Origin: Candidatus Pelagibacter sp.
Lineage (GTDB): Bacteria > Pseudomonadota > Alphaproteobacteria > Pelagibacterales > Pelagibacteraceae
Direction: 5' to 3'
Length of the DNA stretch: 8,942 nucleotides
Assembly (NCBI GenBank): GCA_013204495.1
Contig: JABMNQ010000054.1
Location: 1 to 8,942 of the forward strand
Shown: piece by piece, positions 7,586 through 8,942 of the stretch
Layout: the number at the start of each line of letters is the position of its first letter
Position numbering within the stretch: position 1 is the first letter of the stretch
Made by a program: the position numbers and the translations under genes
The notes under the pieces: generated by a model
Told to the model about the DNA's origin: nothing
What the model saw: only the letters and a program-made list of their open reading frames with translations
The model's database searches: none

Positions 7586-8104
7586 ATGTCAGTTAAACAG
7601 ATTTTAACAGAACCCAATAAGTTATTACGGCAGATTTCAAAGCCAGTAGAGAAGGTTGGTGACGAAGAAAGAGTGGTTATGGACGATATGCTTGACACCA
7701 TGTATGCGGCCCCTGGAATAGGATTGGCAGCCATTCAAATTGGTGTTCCTAAAAGGATTATAGTAATGGATATTAGTAGGGAGGAAGATAAAAAAGAGCC
7801 AATGTATTTTGTAAACCCAGTTATTAAAAATAAAAATAAAGATAAATCAAAATATGAAGAAGGATGCTTGTCTGTACCAGATCAGTTTGCAGAAATAGAA
7901 AGGCCTAATGCATGTGAGGTTGAATACCTAGATTATTATGGAAAAAAACAATTATTAAAGGCAGAAGGTCTATTAGCAACTTGTATTCAGCATGAAATGG
8001 ATCATTTAGAAGGCATTTTATTTATTGATTATTTGTCAAAATTAAAAAAATCCATGATTATTAAAAAACTTTCTAAAATTAAGACTAAAAGAATAATCGT
8101 TTAG
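7586..8104 (+). CDS. def: Peptide deformylase
   Basis: This 172-residue metalloenzyme removes the formyl group from the N-terminal Met of new proteins at the ribosome. All three signature motifs are intact: GIGLAAIQ (44-51), EGCLS (92-96, metal ligand C94) and QHEMDH (135-140, ligands H136 and H140, catalytic E137). Length and motif spacing match type 1 deformylases such as E. coli Def. The C-terminus ends in a Lys-rich helix (about 163-169) typical of ribosome-binding tails. ATG at 7586 fits the conserved start, with ILTEPNKLLRQISKPV following at once. There is no clear Shine-Dalgarno upstream. The gene lies 26 bases after the exported protein gene and 2 bases before fmt, the usual def-fmt pairing. 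Confidence 0.97.
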   Translation: MSVKQILTEPNKLLRQISKPVEKVGDEERVVMDDMLDTMYAAPGIGLAAIQIGVPKRIIVMDISREEDKKEPMYFVNPVIKNKNKDKSKYEEGCLSVPDQFAEIERPNACEVEYLDYYGKKQLLKAEGLLATCIQHEMDHLEGILFIDYLSKLKKSMIIKKLSKIKTKRIIV

Positions 8105-8106
8105 CA

Positions 8107-8942
8107 ATGACAAAAAAGATTGTCTTTATGGGTACCCCATCTTTTGCTGTACCTATAATTAAAGTATTGCATGAAAAAAAATATTTAATATCTGCATCTT
8201 ACACTCAACCACCACAAAAATCGCAAAGAGGACAAAAAATTAATAAATCACCCATACAAGATATTTCAGAAACCTTAAACATTGAATGTAGAACACCGAA
8301 AACTTTAAAAGACAACAAAGAAGAATTTAAATTTTTTAAAAAGTTAGAGGCCGATATAGTAATTGTAGTTGCCTATGGTCAAATTATTCCTAAAGAGTTT
8401 TTAAGTTTGTCTAAAAAAGGATTTATCAATATTCATGCATCTCTACTACCAAAGTGGAGAGGAGCTGCACCAATTCAAAGATCAATTATGAACTTAGAAA
8501 AGGAAACGGGTATAAGTATTATGAGAATAGGAGAAAAACTTGATACTGGACCTATTTGTAGTTCATATAAATTAAATATTATAGAAAATGATAATGCTGA
8601 AATAGTTTCAAAAAAACTTTCAATCCTAGCCTCAGAAAAAATAGCGGAAAATATTGACAGCATACTTGACGGCAAAGTAGAATTTAAGGAACAAGATCAT
8701 AATAATGCAACTTATGCCTCTAAAATTGAAAAATCCGAAGGTGAAATACAATGGAGCAATAATGCAGAAAATATTATTGGCAAAATAAATGGTCTTTATT
8801 CAAGCCCAGGTGCTTTTTTTATCTACAAGAACGAAAGATATAAAATTTTAAAAGCAGAATTGGCAAGTGGTACTGGTGATAATGGAGAGGTATTAAGTGA
8901 CTATTTGGAAATTTGTTGTGGCAATCAAAAATCAATAAAAGT
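8107..8942 (+). CDS. fmt: Methionyl-tRNA formyltransferase, N-terminal 278 residues (runs off the window)
   Basis: ATG at 8107 opens a frame that continues past the last base, giving 278 complete codons of a protein normally about 310-315 residues long. The enzyme formylates Met-tRNA(fMet) using 10-formyltetrahydrofolate, making the initiator for translation. The Rossmann N-terminus is KIVFMGTPSFAVP (4-16). The catalytic triad is N108 and H110 (in GFINIHASLLPKWRGAAPIQ) and D146 (in KLDTGP), at the same numbers as in the E. coli enzyme. The basic loop around 34-50 (QPPQKSQRGQKI) corresponds to the tRNA acceptor-contacting insertion. A C-terminal OB-fold domain begins around 205-210 and is cut by the window edge. 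It follows def with a 2-base gap, so the two are surely cotranscribed. Confidence 0.96.
   Translation, partial: MTKKIVFMGTPSFAVPIIKVLHEKKYLISASYTQPPQKSQRGQKINKSPIQDISETLNIECRTPKTLKDNKEEFKFFKKLEADIVIVVAYGQIIPKEFLSLSKKGFINIHASLLPKWRGAAPIQRSIMNLEKETGISIMRIGEKLDTGPICSSYKLNIIENDNAEIVSKKLSILASEKIAENIDSILDGKVEFKEQDHNNATYASKIEKSEGEIQWSNNAENIIGKINGLYSSPGAFFIYKNERYKILKAELASGTGDNGEVLSDYLEICCGNQKSIK

Noticed and set aside
7172..7734. Minus-strand frames opposite the end of the exported protein and the start of def
   Set aside because: They are antisense to well-supported genes, and the later one covers the deformylase GIGLAAIQ motif.
1..8942. Mobile elements, phage genes, CRISPR arrays, defence systems, tRNA or rRNA
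   Set aside because: No transposase, integrase, regularly spaced repeats or RNA gene signatures were seen. Nearly every base is covered by housekeeping-type genes with uniform composition.

Overview
The window is a strongly A+T-rich, very gene-dense stretch of bacterial chromosome. Gene content points to an alphaproteobacterium with a streamlined genome, most likely SAR11/Pelagibacterales or a similar small-genome lineage. The reasons are a RegB/PrrB-type sensor kinase, the alphaproteobacterial gene set bolA, J-domain protein, cobS and cobT next to aroB-aroK, almost no spacer DNA, and frequent gene overlaps. The lineage is inferred from content and composition and was not tested by phylogeny.

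Layout. Positions 1-409 (+) hold the 3' end of a RegB-like histidine kinase gene. Its stop codon overlaps the stop of the convergent cobT. Positions 406-3706 (-) are a three-gene operon read right to left: a J-domain protein, CobS (AAA+ ATPase) and CobT (VWA protein). CobS starts at a TTG inside the end of the J-domain gene. A small bolA gene (3732-3992, +) is divergent from that operon and overlaps the tail of aroB. Positions 3981-5586 (-) are an overlapping aroK-aroB pair of the shikimate pathway. A 58-nt gap separates aroK from a rightward cluster. This begins with a 58-residue single-pass membrane protein (5645-5821), which overlaps the start of a 587-residue exported helical protein of unknown function (5796-7559). 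Then come peptide deformylase (def, 7586-8104) and the start of methionyl-tRNA formyltransferase (fmt, 8107 to the edge).

How the genes fit together. AroK and AroB act in aromatic amino acid and chorismate synthesis. Def and Fmt form the formyl-methionine cycle of translation initiation and N-terminal processing. CobS and CobT are the chaperone-like ATPase/VWA half of aerobic cobaltochelatase. The chelatase subunit CobN and other B12 genes are not in this window, so the pair's actual client is open. BolA probably works with monothiol glutaredoxin in Fe-S/redox homeostasis.

I found no mobile element, CRISPR array, rRNA, tRNA, riboswitch or clear terminator. I see no wholly new system. The best candidates for unexplored biology are the small membrane protein plus exported helical protein, and the J-domain/AAA+/VWA trio.
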